From: Hormiphora californensis | Lineage: Eukaryota > Ctenophora > Tentaculata > Cydippida > Pleurobrachiidae | Assembly (NCBI GenBank): GCA_020137815.1 | Contig: CM035356.1 | Span: 3,183,063-3,247,062, forward strand | Length of the DNA: 64,000 nt | Reading direction: 5' to 3' | Shown here: piece by piece, positions 44,251 to 55,374 of the stretch | Position numbering within the stretch: the first letter of the stretch is position 1 | Layout: every line of letters begins with the position of its first letter | Notes under the pieces: generated by a model | Databases searched by the model: none | What the model saw: the letters and a program-made list of their open reading frames with translations, nothing else | What the model was told of the DNA's origin: nothing | Made by a program: the position numbers and the translations under genes

Positions 44251-46356
44251 ATGACGACTCACCCTGGAACCCTCCTTTGTGTCTCGTTCTGCTATGCTGC
44301 TGTGGCAATAGCTGCCACATTTGGAAATCTATACGGAATCATCAAAATATCCGTACTGTGCAAGGTATGTAGTCACTCCGATGTAGTATCCGATCTGTTC
44401 ACGTTCTTACTTCAAACCCCTCCTTGGCCTTCCTAGCTTCTTTGATCCCCCAACACACACTGTACGGTGAGAGGATACAGGGATCCTATGACATTGGAGC
44501 AGGGGGAAGAAGTACGACCTAAGTTACCAGCTCAGCTAACTATGTGTTTCAGATGGCAAATGATAGGGACAAGACGAGTTTACGAAAGACCAACCTACAT
44601 CTCCTTCTCCACATGTGTCTCAGTGACATGTTGACCGGGGCTCTGGCTGCCCCTTTTACTGTCATCACACTAGTCATTCAGGTAGAGACTCTATACTTAT
44701 TATTCAGCTAGCACGTGTTTTAGGAAACTGTCAGGCAATACTGACCCCTCTATTCTCCCCCTCTCCAGGCTTCAGGCAATGCTGACCCCTCTATTCTCCC
44801 CCTCCAGGCGTCAGGCATCACTGACCCCTCTATTCTCCCCCTCTCCAGGCTTCAGACATCACTGACCCCTCTATTCTCCCCCTCTCCAGGCTTCAGGCAA
44901 CACTGACCCCTCTATTATCCCCCCTCCAGGCTTCAGGCAATACTGACCCCTCTATTCTCCCCCTCCAGGCTTCAGGCAACACTGACCCCTCTATTATCCC
45001 CCCTCCAGGCTTCAGGCAACACTGACCCCTCTATTCTCCCCCCTCCAGGCTTCAGGCAACACTGATCCGGACATCCCATGGCTTCACCGGTACATGTGTA
45101 ATGTGTCCGGGTTCGTGCAGTGTACCACGTGCCGCATGTCCCTACTTGTAACCATGCTGCTAGTCACCATACGTGCATTAGCAATCTACTCTCCGAAAAA
45201 GGTAAAGTCAGGTTTTTGAAGTTGTCTCCCCAAACTCGTGCTTGCTTAATGCTTACAGCTCGATTACTCCGACCGTCAAAATTTGTCTTTAGATAAATAT
45301 AGATCTCTGTTAACCTCCCTCCTCCCCTGCAGCTGTCAGTACGTGGCTTCTACACTGGCACGGTGTATCTTGTTTACAGTCTCTGGATCCTCTGTATAGG
45401 TAACAGTGTTGCTGGAGGGGTTACCATAATGTTAATATGTTAACATGTTAACATATGTTGCTGTTAACACGATGTTCACCCCTCGGTCCTCCGGTAAACA
45501 ATCCTTTCGTGTAGTTCTCATTTCTTTATGCTCCACTTGTTGAGTAAGGGCCGTCATCATGAACAACTCAACAGTACACTCCTTCCAACACTCTGCACTC
45601 CTGCAGGTATTGCTGTGATTCATTAACAACTCGACTCCTTCCATCTCAACTCCCCTCCTTCAGGTATTGCTGTGATTCCGTTCCTTGGTAGCACGGTGTA
45701 CCACTATGAGAGGCCCCTTGAAATGGGATGGTGGGATATCGACGAGATATTCGGAGAGAATGGATTCATCACAGGTACACATAATAGCTGTGCGAATCCC
45801 TGTTAGATCTGTCAGCTGCCAATATGCTATATCATGAGTCTTCCATAGTGTGTACCACTTCTCTGTTAGATTATTCATAGGCTCTGACATTACACTTGTT
45901 AGATGTCATAAATTTGTGGACATAGCTCTGATTAGGTTGTATGTGTTTGTGTCCAAGCAATTGTATGTTCCCCCTCCCTGAATTGTTTCTGAATAACTGA
46001 AGTCTGACGTCACATCCATTTTTATGAGAACTCAAGTTTTCACGTTCATCTAATCAATGTTATGAGCCCAAACTGAAAGTTCTCTCACTCTTTCTCCCTG
46101 TAAACCTCACTTTCTCTCTCTACCTCTCAGTTTCTCATCTAGGAAATTGGCCCTCGCATATATATGGTGATTGGGATTTGTGGTTTTATAGCTCGGTCAG
46201 CTTTTGGAGTCAGGGGTCTCATATAATATGAGTTCTGAACTGCTAATGAACCCAGCCCCTATAGATTCATTATGTTTCACTATCACTTGTGCAAAACGTT
46301 TTTTCTTATTCAATCTCATTGCCTTTCTCTCTCACTATCTCTCTCTCTCTCTCTCT

Positions 46357-46412
<56 letters not shown>

Positions 46413-49400
46413 CCTCTCTCTCTCTCTCCCTCCCCAGGGTATCTACTGGTAGATACGATTCCCTTCTTTATCCCGGGTAGTGTAGTACTGATTGGAACTG
46501 CAGCGGTTCTCTCCGGCCTGAAACGTATCCAAAGGCAATCTGATGTCCGGAGGAGATCACAGGTACTAATTAATTAATTAATTGCTTAATTAGAGCAGGT
46601 TCGATCCTGAGATTCTTCCTTCAAATTAACCATGTCCCATCTCTAAGTATCCCCCTCATATTAATACTAATTCTAGGCCACAACATCTTTCCCCCTCATG
46701 TGCTAATTATCCTCCTCCCCTCTCTCCAGGTGACTGCAATGGCATCTGGTGGTACTACAGCAGTGGTACCGCGGGCGCCCTCTGGGAAGAGGGTACATTG
46801 CCACTACCAGGCTGCCATTACCACCCTACTGGTAGCGGCCTTATTCCTGGTGTCATATGGGATGTGGTGGATAACGAGCGTCATCACCCTCCTCGCTGAG
46901 GTGAGGTTGAGAGAGGTGTTGAGAGATCTATTATAGAGCCTAAACAGATCCAAACCGCTAGCTCCTCCTAAATTCTACAGTCTAGGCGAGGTTTAAGGCT
47001 AGGTGATATCATTAATCTTATAGTGCTCAAATTAGATCTACCAGCCCAAAGTACACGACTTGGGTGCAGTTAGATTAATTTAATCCGGCTCATAAATTTG
47101 AGAGGAGGATTAAAACTAGAATACAAAGTTATACAAGCTGGAGTACCTATAGGCGTGATACAAAGACAAAGAATACAATACACACTAGAAGAGGGATACA
47201 TAGCTGAGAAGAAGCCTTTGTTGCACTAGACGGGTTGCATAATCGCATAATGCTATGCTGACGTCATTGTGAGAACTGAGAGGGAGGAGACTATAATTGT
47301 TAGTTGAAGGGCTTGAAAAGTGGAAACCTACTATATAAATCCGATAATATCTTCTATCTATCTATCTACGGAGTGCCTGGGCTTGCCAACGGCAAGCCCA
47401 CAGGGGACTATCGCAAAGCGATATCGCCGGCACTAGGAGAATAGCCCCCCTCCCCTCCCCCACCATCAGGAACTGCCCACAGGACAGGTTCCATTATAGG
47501 TGGCTTCGGGTTCGGGAGGGTAAACTCCTTCGAGAGTCGCAGGATATTGATTCTTCTTCCCTATGAGTCTTGGATCTTTGGCTCTCTATCCCTGCGACAG
47601 GTGGGGATGAGTTCTTCTAATCTTTCTCTTGGTTCTTGAGTTTATTTGCTTTCTCGATTAGCTTGATGGCTACCGCGGTATATATTATATGTGTAATGTG
47701 AGACCTATCTGTCTGATTAGGATCAATTAAGTCCGATTAGGTTAGAAGGCTGAACTAGCAAGGATTTGTTCTCAGTCAACAGTTTTGTTTAGTATGTATA
47801 TATTGGTGGTGGGCGGGGCGGTTCGGGGCGGGTGGAGGGTATCGCGTAGTGGGGGAGAGAGAGAGAGAACGAATCTTGAACTATAGAAGGGGAGAGAGAG
47901 AGAGAGTTAATCTCATGCGAGTGAGAGAGAAATTTTGCGGGAAATTGAGAGATATAGAGATAAAATAGTTGCTGTTTTGTTCTCTTACTGTGAGAGAAGA
48001 AGAGAGGACTTAATAGAGGTTAAATGTAAAATATGGTTTAGTCGCTGGTATAATATCTTGATATATCAGTATTCAGTATCCTAACCTTAGAACATGTCTG
48101 CTAGGCTTTTATATTCTAACCCTTTCTCCACATCCCCTAATCTAGGTCTGCTAGGCTATATATTCTAACCCTCTCTCCACATCCCCTAATCTAGGCGGGC
48201 GTGATTGAGATGCCAGACTCATTCAAGCTGGTGAAAGGACAACACAACATCACCATCATGCTATCCCACGGCTTCATGGTCTATCTAAACTGCGCTGCTA
48301 ACCCCATTCTCTACCACTTCAGGTTAGTGTCTCTAGATTATACTCTATGTTATATTTACGGGGTGGGGTGGGTGGGAGGCTACATACCACTGATAACTGT
48401 TCTGGGCCAAACTGGTAGTACCATTTTGGCTCAGAACAGTTATTTGCCTAGCTGGTAATATCGATCAAGGATCAAATCTAGAGTTAAACAATCCACGGAG
48501 AAGGAAAGTGGAACGACAGGGGTTAGCTGTAGGCAGTTAGTAGGCAGCATGACAATCTCGGTAAAATGATAGTACAATATGGTAGTGATAAGCCGGCAGT
48601 GAAGTCATGTTCGGCAATGAGCTGTCGACACACATTCCAAGCGAGATAAGCTGATAATCAGAACAGAAAAGTGAAATCATCGCAAAGTGCATGTGAGATT
48701 ATATGTGCTAGCAATTGAAAAGTATGAAGCAGACAAATTGAAAAGAAGTAGAAGTGATAGTTCTGCTGGCAGGCCAATTTGAAAGAAATGAGAGTAGGGT
48801 CAGGCCAATGCTCTGACAGTACAGTTCCGATATAATATGTATTCCATTTTGTTGACGTAGCACAATTCACTTCGCGTGTGTTTACTTAGTTAGGTCAACA
48901 ATATCTGAGGTTCCAATTACACCGTAATCAGTTCAGACTTTCAGAGACTAAACGGGGGAGTGGGGTGGTTACCGGTATATTAGTTGTGAAACCGGTTATG
49001 ACCAAGATCATAATCTCTATAATAGGACCGGGTTTTCAATTTTGGTTCCCCAAGGATGGATTCGATCGTGGAGCGCACAGTGATAGTATAGGTATATCCA
49101 AACAATGTCGCGATATTGTGACCTTTACGTGCAGAGAGGATAGTCTTTTGAGAGCGGGAAAAAGTGAAAGTGCTCAGAGAGTCAACTCTAAGTTACTCTA
49201 CTAGAACCTACAACAAGCTTGTACAATTCTGTTTCGGTCCACTCTCAATCAATTTTAATTTTTAATTTTAATTAGAGATACGTGGTACACAGCATTCCAG
49301 TTTCAAGCGACACAATGTCAAGAGCACTCCCCCCTCCCCCTCCCCCCTAACCCCTCCCCCTCCCTTACTAGGTTGTTCAATGTGAGACGACCGGACAGGA

Positions 49401-49513
49401 CCAGGAAGGTGTCTTTCTCAACTCTAGACACAAAGATGGGCAAGATGTCCGGGTACTTTAAGAAACACAACAATACCGTATCTACAGCCTCCAAGAACAA
49501 CAATCTACCTGAG
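44251..49513 (+). CDS. Rhodopsin-like (class A) G-protein-coupled receptor
   Basis: Nine exons join in phase to 380 residues: 44251-44364, 44553-44681, 45049-45201, 45333-45399, 45664-45774, 46438-46562, 46730-46900, 48195-48322, 49372-49513. Seven hydrophobic segments are seen. TM1 has ATFGNLYGII and TM2 LHMCLSDMLTGALAAPF. TM3 ends MLLVTIRALAIYSPKK, with IRA where DRY is usual. Later come YSLWILCIG, VDTIPFFIPGSVVLIG and LLVAALFLVSYGMWWI. TM7 has the diagnostic NPILY in LNCAANPILYHFR. The tail is basic and Ser/Thr-rich (RPDRTRKVSFST). The ligand cannot be told. After 49513 the frame can continue through the donor to a stop at 49663, or splice beyond the retrotransposon at 49.8-54.6 kb, so the C-terminus is unsettled. 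Several introns carry duplicated acceptors. Confidence 0.85.
44755..45048. repeat. 40-bp repeat of a splice acceptor plus exon start (GPCR intron 2)
   Basis: The unit TGACCCCTCTATTCTCCCCC plus CTCCAGGCTTCAGGCAACAC is repeated eight times, including the real boundary. AG acceptors fall at 44768, 44807, 44848, 44889, 44929, 44968, 45008 and 45048. Only the last yields an open frame. The copies tested upstream (45008 and 44889) reach a TGA within 60 bases. Confidence 0.92.
46330..46431. repeat. CT microsatellite forming the polypyrimidine tract of GPCR intron 5
   Basis: About 100 bp of CTCTCT with CCCCTC interruptions runs straight into the acceptor CCCTCCCCAG at 46437. Confidence 0.93.
47372..47434. 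repeat. Hairpin module: outer stem with two inner hairpins
   Basis: The outer arms AGTGCC and GGCACT enclose hairpin 1 (TGGGCTTGCC, loop AAC, GGCAAGCCCA), an 8-nt spacer and hairpin 2 (TATCGC, loop AAA, GCGATA). All pairs are perfect. It lies in the 1.3-kb GPCR intron 7 (46901-48194), which otherwise shows no feature except GA tracts near 47850-47950. Confidence 0.82.
48393..48443. repeat. Short intronic hairpin
   Basis: ATAACTGTTCTGGGCCAAA pairs with TTTTGGCTCAGAACAGTTAT with few mismatches around a loop of about 12 bases, in GPCR intron 8. It could be a tiny MITE or a hairpin RNA precursor. The sequence does not decide. Confidence 0.6.
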
Positions 49514-49940
49514 GTATGTTTCACACGGCCTCGGCAGATCAATGTTTCATCTCCCCATGTATTAAAACTTATTCAAGTGATGCCTGTTGTTATGCATTAT
49601 TTGGACCTAGGAATACTTGTTATCATGACTGAGTATAACAGCTGTGTAATTTGCATCTGCTGATAGCATTGGGATTTGATTAGTAACAGATTGCATTGTG
49701 TGTTATGTACAGTTTCAAACTTTTCAACACTACTTTAAACAAATTAATTTGAGGATCCGTTTTGCTGCCCCTCGTTAATCCTTCTGAGACTTCTGTTTAT
49801 CCCTCTCCTTAAAGAAAAGACAAGAGAAGACGTGTCTGGTTTTTCTAAGTAAACAGATCTCAGAGGACCTCGTTGGGTTATAACCAAGGACGCCAAGACT
49901 TGCAAGGAACGGTTCCTCGCGCCTCTATTTACAGGACAGG

Positions 49941-51230
49941 ATGTCGGGTGTGGCTACCCATGATGTTATAATGTGCAGGAACGATATGGAGGGTAAGTTG
50001 CTCGCCACGAGCTACTCTGATAGATGTAAGGGTGCCAGTATTTTGCAGAGCATTAAGGATGATGCAGTGGAGCCTCCAAGTGGAGCTTCCAAGGCGGTTT
50101 TATGGACGATGGTCAAGGAACTATATGGATTGTTACCAGAAACACGACGCATCTCTACCCACTCATCTGAATCTGTGACATCATTCACAGCTGAAGACTT
50201 GAAGGATACACTGGATAAGCTGAAAGAGGATCTTCTGAGCACACTACCGGATCTGGTTGCCCCCAAGGTTAGTAAGATCTTAGCTCCTGGCAGTGACCAA
50301 TTGGCTATTCACGCTGTGAATCGCATTGGCTCAGCACAGGAAACTGTGACACCTGTGACTCCAATTAAGAGGTATCTGACTATCAAGGATAAAGGTGAGG
50401 AAGGACCTATGTGTGAGAAGAAGTGGACTACTGTCGTGAAGACAAAGGTGGAGAAAGCATTGAATAAGATTCCAGTCCTAGATCTTTCAGTCACCAAGAG
50501 GAGGACAAATCTTATGTTTGAGACCGATGAACAGTTGGAACAGGCGAAAGAAGTTCTTTCACCGTTCCTTGATGTTTCTCCTGTAGTAGAGAAGGAGAAG
50601 AAGAGAGATCCTCGCATCATGATCAATGATCTTGACCAAGACCTGCTGGAAAAAGATCGCCTTCTGTCAGAGATTGTCAGTGATAAGAATGAGTCTGTGA
50701 AGAGACTAGTTGAGGAGGGTCACCTGGTGAAGGTGGTCCATGTAAACAGAACAGGAAGATATGCAGTGTTCCAGGTCTCTCCAGAAGTGAGGAAGGCGAT
50801 ATCAGAAAGGAAGGACAAGCTATTCTTGAAACTTCGACAGCATTCAGTGAGGAACAGGTTTTATGTCACGCAGTGTTTCCACTGTCAGCGCTTTGGCCAT
50901 GTAGCAGGATCCATCTACTGCCCAAACAAGGATAAATCTCCGGTTTGTGCCTTCTGTACGGGAGATCATGACACGAGGAGTTGCCATGCCAAGAAGGAAA
51001 ATGTAGTGAGCAGGATGAAATGTGTCAACTGTGATCATGGAGGAAGCAGAGAGGACAAGCGCCATGCTCAAAGTCACCCAGCCTCCAGCAGTATGTGTCC
51101 ATTCTATGTAAATGCTAAAGGAAGACTCATGGAGAGTACCAGTGGAGTAACAAAGCAGGAAAAAAACGTGTACCTGACGAGGGCATGGGAGGATCTGAGA
51201 GGAAAACGTCTTGGAGGATTGGCACACTAA
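49941..51230 (+). CDS. LINE ORF1: gag-like protein with zinc knuckles
   Basis: A single open frame of 429 residues. The N-terminal two thirds are charged and partly coiled-coil-like (for example LDKLKEDLLSTLPD). From about residue 312 come three Cys/His clusters: C-x2-C-x4-H-x6-C (CFHCQRFGHV), C-x2-C-x3-H-x4-C (CAFCTGDHDTRSC) and CVNCDHGG with later His and Cys. This is the arrangement found in ORF1 of jockey, I and CR1 elements, where it binds the element RNA. Its last 46 bases overlap the start of ORF2 in another frame. Confidence 0.9.
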   Translation: MSGVATHDVIMCRNDMEGKLLATSYSDRCKGASILQSIKDDAVEPPSGASKAVLWTMVKELYGLLPETRRISTHSSESVTSFTAEDLKDTLDKLKEDLLSTLPDLVAPKVSKILAPGSDQLAIHAVNRIGSAQETVTPVTPIKRYLTIKDKGEEGPMCEKKWTTVVKTKVEKALNKIPVLDLSVTKRRTNLMFETDEQLEQAKEVLSPFLDVSPVVEKEKKRDPRIMINDLDQDLLEKDRLLSEIVSDKNESVKRLVEEGHLVKVVHVNRTGRYAVFQVSPEVRKAISERKDKLFLKLRQHSVRNRFYVTQCFHCQRFGHVAGSIYCPNKDKSPVCAFCTGDHDTRSCHAKKENVVSRMKCVNCDHGGSREDKRHAQSHPASSSMCPFYVNAKGRLMESTSGVTKQEKNVYLTRAWEDLRGKRLGGLAH

Positions 51231-54161
51231 ACGTCCATTCTATTATGAATAAAACGTCAGGTGTAATTACACACTTGGAGGAAAAAGGATGCGACTATCT
51301 GCTTGGTACAGGAGACTTATCTGAAACAGAGTGACACAGCTAAACTTCAGGAGATCAGAGACTATGGTTGGAATATCTTCTCCTCGCCTAGAGCGGAACG
51401 TTCAGGAGGTGGAATTGGAATCTTGTACAGGGATGGTGTCAAGTTGAAATACACTCCGGTAAAAGCCAAGTTTAAATCGTTTCAAGTCCAGGAAGCCCTT
51501 ATTGGAGGAGGAAAAGATGTAACGAGGCTGTGCAATATCTATAGACCTCCGTATACTGGCAAGGCACGGTTTACGGAAGCCCAGTTCTTGGATGAGTTTA
51601 CTGATTATTTGTCAGAGTTGGTCTGCAAAACGGGGAACCCTATCCTGATGGGGGACTTTAACTTCCAGGTTCAAGATACTCAGAACTTCTATGCGAAGAA
51701 GTTGCTTGGACTACTTGACTCTCTTGGATTTGATCAGCGGGTCCCACTACAACCTACTCATGTTCGTGGTGGTACTTTAGATCTGCTTCTCTGCCAAAAA
51801 GACAGATATTCTAAGGTTCAATCAGTTGAAGTATTTCCTGACGGAACGACCTCTGATCATTTTCTTGTATTGGCGGAGCTGTGTATAGAAACTGTTGCAA
51901 GTGAATACAAGACTCGTGAAAAAGTGGACATGTACAGAGATTTCAAGGCTGTTGATATTGAAATACTTCGATATGCTTTTAGGAGCGTGGATTGGAGTGA
52001 AGCGATGGAATCTGGATCAGCTGAGGAGGTCTTGTTTATTTATATGAGGAAACTTGAGGAACTTGTGGATAGGACTGTCCCGTTGAAGAGGAGAAAGAAG
52101 AGAGGAGCTACGCTGAGGCCATGGAGAGATAATCCAGAGGTGCGTCAAGTTCTTCGTCAGCGGCGGAATGCTGAGCGAGCCTGGGAGAACAATAAAACCA
52201 GCGTCACGAAGAAGCATTTCAATGAACTCAAGAGGCAGTTTGGGCGTGTTGACAAGGAAGCGAGGACGAAATACGTCAAGGAAGACTTGGAGGAGTCCAG
52301 AGATGACCCTAAAGCCCTTCAAAGGAAACTGAACCGTCTACTTGGTAATACTGAGACCTTTATGCCTGAAACCACAGATAAGCAGAGGTTAGCGGATGAC
52401 TTTGCGGACTTCTTTGTTGGAAAAGTTGATAAGATCCGGTCTACTGTTATTGGAGAGAAGAATCTGAGGACTAAGAGGAACCCTATTCATCAGACACCCG
52501 TCTGTTGTTTTGAGGAATTTGAGGAAGTTTCCCCAGAGAAACTAAAGAGGATAATCAAAGACATGCCAGACAAGACATGTGATCTTGACCCTATACCGAC
52601 TTGGTTAGTGAAGGGGTGTATGCATGAGCTAGCTCCAGTCTTGTGCAGGTTTATTAACCTATCTCTTGGATGTTCCAGTGTTCCTGAACTTCTCCAGCAA
52701 GCTTTGGTGTTTCCCACGATTAAGAACCCTTATGGCGATAAGGACACTTTGACCAATTATCGGCCAGTCTCCAACCTATCTTTTGTCTCCAAACTTCTTG
52801 AAAAGATAGTTCTAGAGCAGCTCAACTCGTATCTCAATGAGAACGAGTTACTAAATAAGCATCAATCAGGTTACAGGGTGAATCATAGCTGTGAAACCCT
52901 ACTGATGGGTATGTTTGATGATCTCCTTCGGGATATGGATGAAGGAAAGGTCGCAGGCCTCTTTCTATTAGATATGAGCGCCGCTTTTGACACAGTGGAC
53001 CATGGAAAGCTGCTAGAAGTTCTTGAAGGACGGTTTGGAGTGAGGGGTTCTGTCTTGGATTGGTTCGCCAACTATCTACAAATGAGGACTTATCGGGTAA
53101 ACGTGGAAGGGGAACTTTCGAGGATTGTCTCTCTGATTTGTGGAGTTCCGCAGGGTTCACTGCTTGGACCTGTGTTGTTTTTACTGTATGTGGAGGAATT
53201 GCAAGATTTGGTCAAACCTTATGGCTTGAGGATTAAACTTTATGCTGATGACTCGCAATTGTACATCAGCTTTGTACCAACTGATGAGGAAAACTGGAAA
53301 CTGGCAAAGGAGAGGACTGAGGAATGCTTGTCAAGTGTGAAAGAGTGGATGAGTGAGCACTGGCTAAAGTGCAATGAGGCAAAGACTGAATTCCTGCTGT
53401 TAGGCAAAAACAGTGCCCTGGATAAGATGGTGTATCAGCCCACTGTGGACTTTGGTGGAGTGGAGATAAGCCCAGTGGACTTTACGGGTAATGCAGGAAA
53501 AACACTAGGAGTGTTCCTTGATAGCAACCTCTCAATGGAGAGACAAATCAACAGTGTTAAGAAACAATGTGGTTTGCTTTTGAAGAATCTATGGCAAGTA
53601 AACCGATGTCTGGATAAATCGACCAAGATACTCCTTGTTAAGCAGCTCATCATTTCAAGATTGGATTATTGTAATGTCCTTTACCATGGCTTACCTAAGA
53701 AGCTTCTCAACAGCCTTCAGAGAGTCTTGAACTCGTGTGTCAGATTTGTTTATGGCCTATACGGTCACCAAGACACCTACATGCCATACTTGAAAGAGTT
53801 GCATGTTCTTCCTGTGGAACAACGAGTCACGTTCAAAGCATGCCTCATGGCGTACAAGATTGTACATGGATTGGCCCCTGACTACCTGCAAGATCAGGTC
53901 CCTGTTGATGATGGACTTCATGTGATCCGGGCTACTAGAGGAAATGCTTGGCCTGATGGCCTCAAGCTGAAGTACCCTAAGCTATCAAGTGTCAATGCGA
54001 CTTCCAAGTTGAGAAGAAGACGTCCGTCGGTTTACCTGCCTGAAGTCTGGAATGGGCTTCCCCTTGATCTGAGAGCTGTTGAGTCTGTGGAATCTTTCAA
54101 GTCTAAGCTCAAGACTAGTCTTTTCACTGAGGCTTTTGGTGAGACTGGACTGTCCTCTTAA
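51185..54161 (+). CDS. LINE ORF2: endonuclease-reverse transcriptase, one frame break
   Basis: Starting at the ATG at 51185, inside the end of ORF1, the frame gives TSWRIGTLNVHSIMNK, the usual beginning of an APE-type endonuclease. A one-base frame change is needed at about 51300-51306 (CTGCTTGGTACAG). After it 952 residues are open to 54161. Endonuclease residues follow (VQETYL, NIYRPP, MGDFN, TSDHFLV). Then come the reverse transcriptase motifs LFLLDMSAAFDTVDH (about residue 553 of the long frame), GVPQGSLLGP (about 612) and YADDSQLY (about 647, the catalytic Asp pair). No RNase H domain is apparent. Apart from the single break the copy looks functional, so it is young or the break is a sequencing error. 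Confidence 0.88.
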
Positions 54162-54577
54162 CACTCTCCTTCTTGCTGAGGTATGTGCTCTGGCTGGTAC
54201 CCGTTTTTAATTGTTTTTCTGTATTATAGCTCGTGGCGAGCAGAAGTGTGAAGCATAAATTGGGGTTTTTCATAGCACGAGTGTTTTTCTGTGTTTCCAA
54301 TCTACGGACTTTTATATCAATTTTTAGAGTTCCAGGACTCTAACTCAGTCTGTTATGTATTCAGTCACCGATAGTTATGTGAGCCGATAGTAATGTGAGC
54401 CGGTGTATTTTTTCTTTATTATTTTTTTTTTTGTTCTATTAGGGATAAGTTTGCGAGGTCTTACCAGTATATTAACCGTTCAGATCATCCTTCAGTGACA
54501 GTAGCAGTTCTGCTGCTCTGTCCCTGTCGGATATGGGCGGAATATAAACATAGTTATTATTATTATTATTATTACAT

Positions 54578-55374
54578 GTGCACTAGCAAACTGAGAATTG
54601 GGGCGGGGGCGCTAAAATGCTGAAAAACAAAACTGAATGAAAAATTGAATGAAACGATTACCCTGCACCTCATGCATAAGCGCGCTATGCTCCGATATTT
54701 CGCTACAGCTGAAGCAAGCTGTTCCTTTTTTCTTACCACAGCAGGATTTCATGTTGATTCAATTGCTCTCTACGTGTTGATGATCTGCATCTCTCCTCTT
54801 GCTATTATGTTGTATTGTTGAGTAAGGGGTTACTCAACAAGTTTATATGTTGTCAGACTCAGCATCTGAATGTGTAATTGTTTGCTTTTTGTATCTGCTG
54901 AAGCTGTGTGTTTGCCTGCAGCAGCTGTATAATTTCCTCACGACCCCCATTGCCCAGCATACCTCCCTGTGTGTGTAGGATAGTGGCAGTGGCACGACAA
55001 GACGGACATCCCATCACATCGCCCCTCCTTCTGATTTCAACTCCGATCATCAGGACGCACCAGCAGTTCGTTCTTTTTGGGAGAGAGTGGTGGATTGGTT
55101 GTGGGGAGGAAGAATGCGGGACAGCAGCACTGTGCTAAACAATCCCCAAAAAGAGACTATTTCCTCCCTTGGCGTAGTTGTGGAATCATGATGACAAAGA
55201 ACATAAACATTTGAATGTTATAAAAACGATAATTCGGTAGAAAACAATATTTCGCTGACCCGCTATCTCAGATTTAATTGTTATGCACAGAGATTTCATT
55301 TCTCGGCGTGGAGCATGCCAATATTGTAACAACTTAAACACTTTCATTTGTTTTCAACAACATCATTGAGTCTA
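54578..55374. other. Stretch between the LINE and the ankyrin gene
   Basis: No supported gene. A minus-strand frame at 54859-55050 contains CPSCRA and a Gln/Leu-rich end, but no other RING cysteines precede it. If the GPCR has a further 3' exon, it could lie here. Confidence 0.4.

Larger units (their letters stand above)
49780..54577 (+). mobile_element. Non-LTR retrotransposon (LINE), near full length
   Basis: Two overlapping ORFs (zinc-knuckle ORF1, then endonuclease plus reverse transcriptase ORF2) and a 3' UTR ending in an ATT microsatellite (54556-54576) mark a non-LTR element of the CR1/L2/jockey type with APE-like endonuclease. The 5' boundary is not sharply visible, and about 49780 is my estimate. 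Codon content and ORF lengths show little decay. It lies downstream of the last visible GPCR exon, in the same orientation. Confidence 0.93.

Noticed and set aside
54859-55050. Minus-strand frame with CPSCRA suggesting a RING finger end
   Set aside because: The preceding Cys/His pairs of a RING are missing in frame and no splice junction links it to the ankyrin gene, which already has a stop at 55375.
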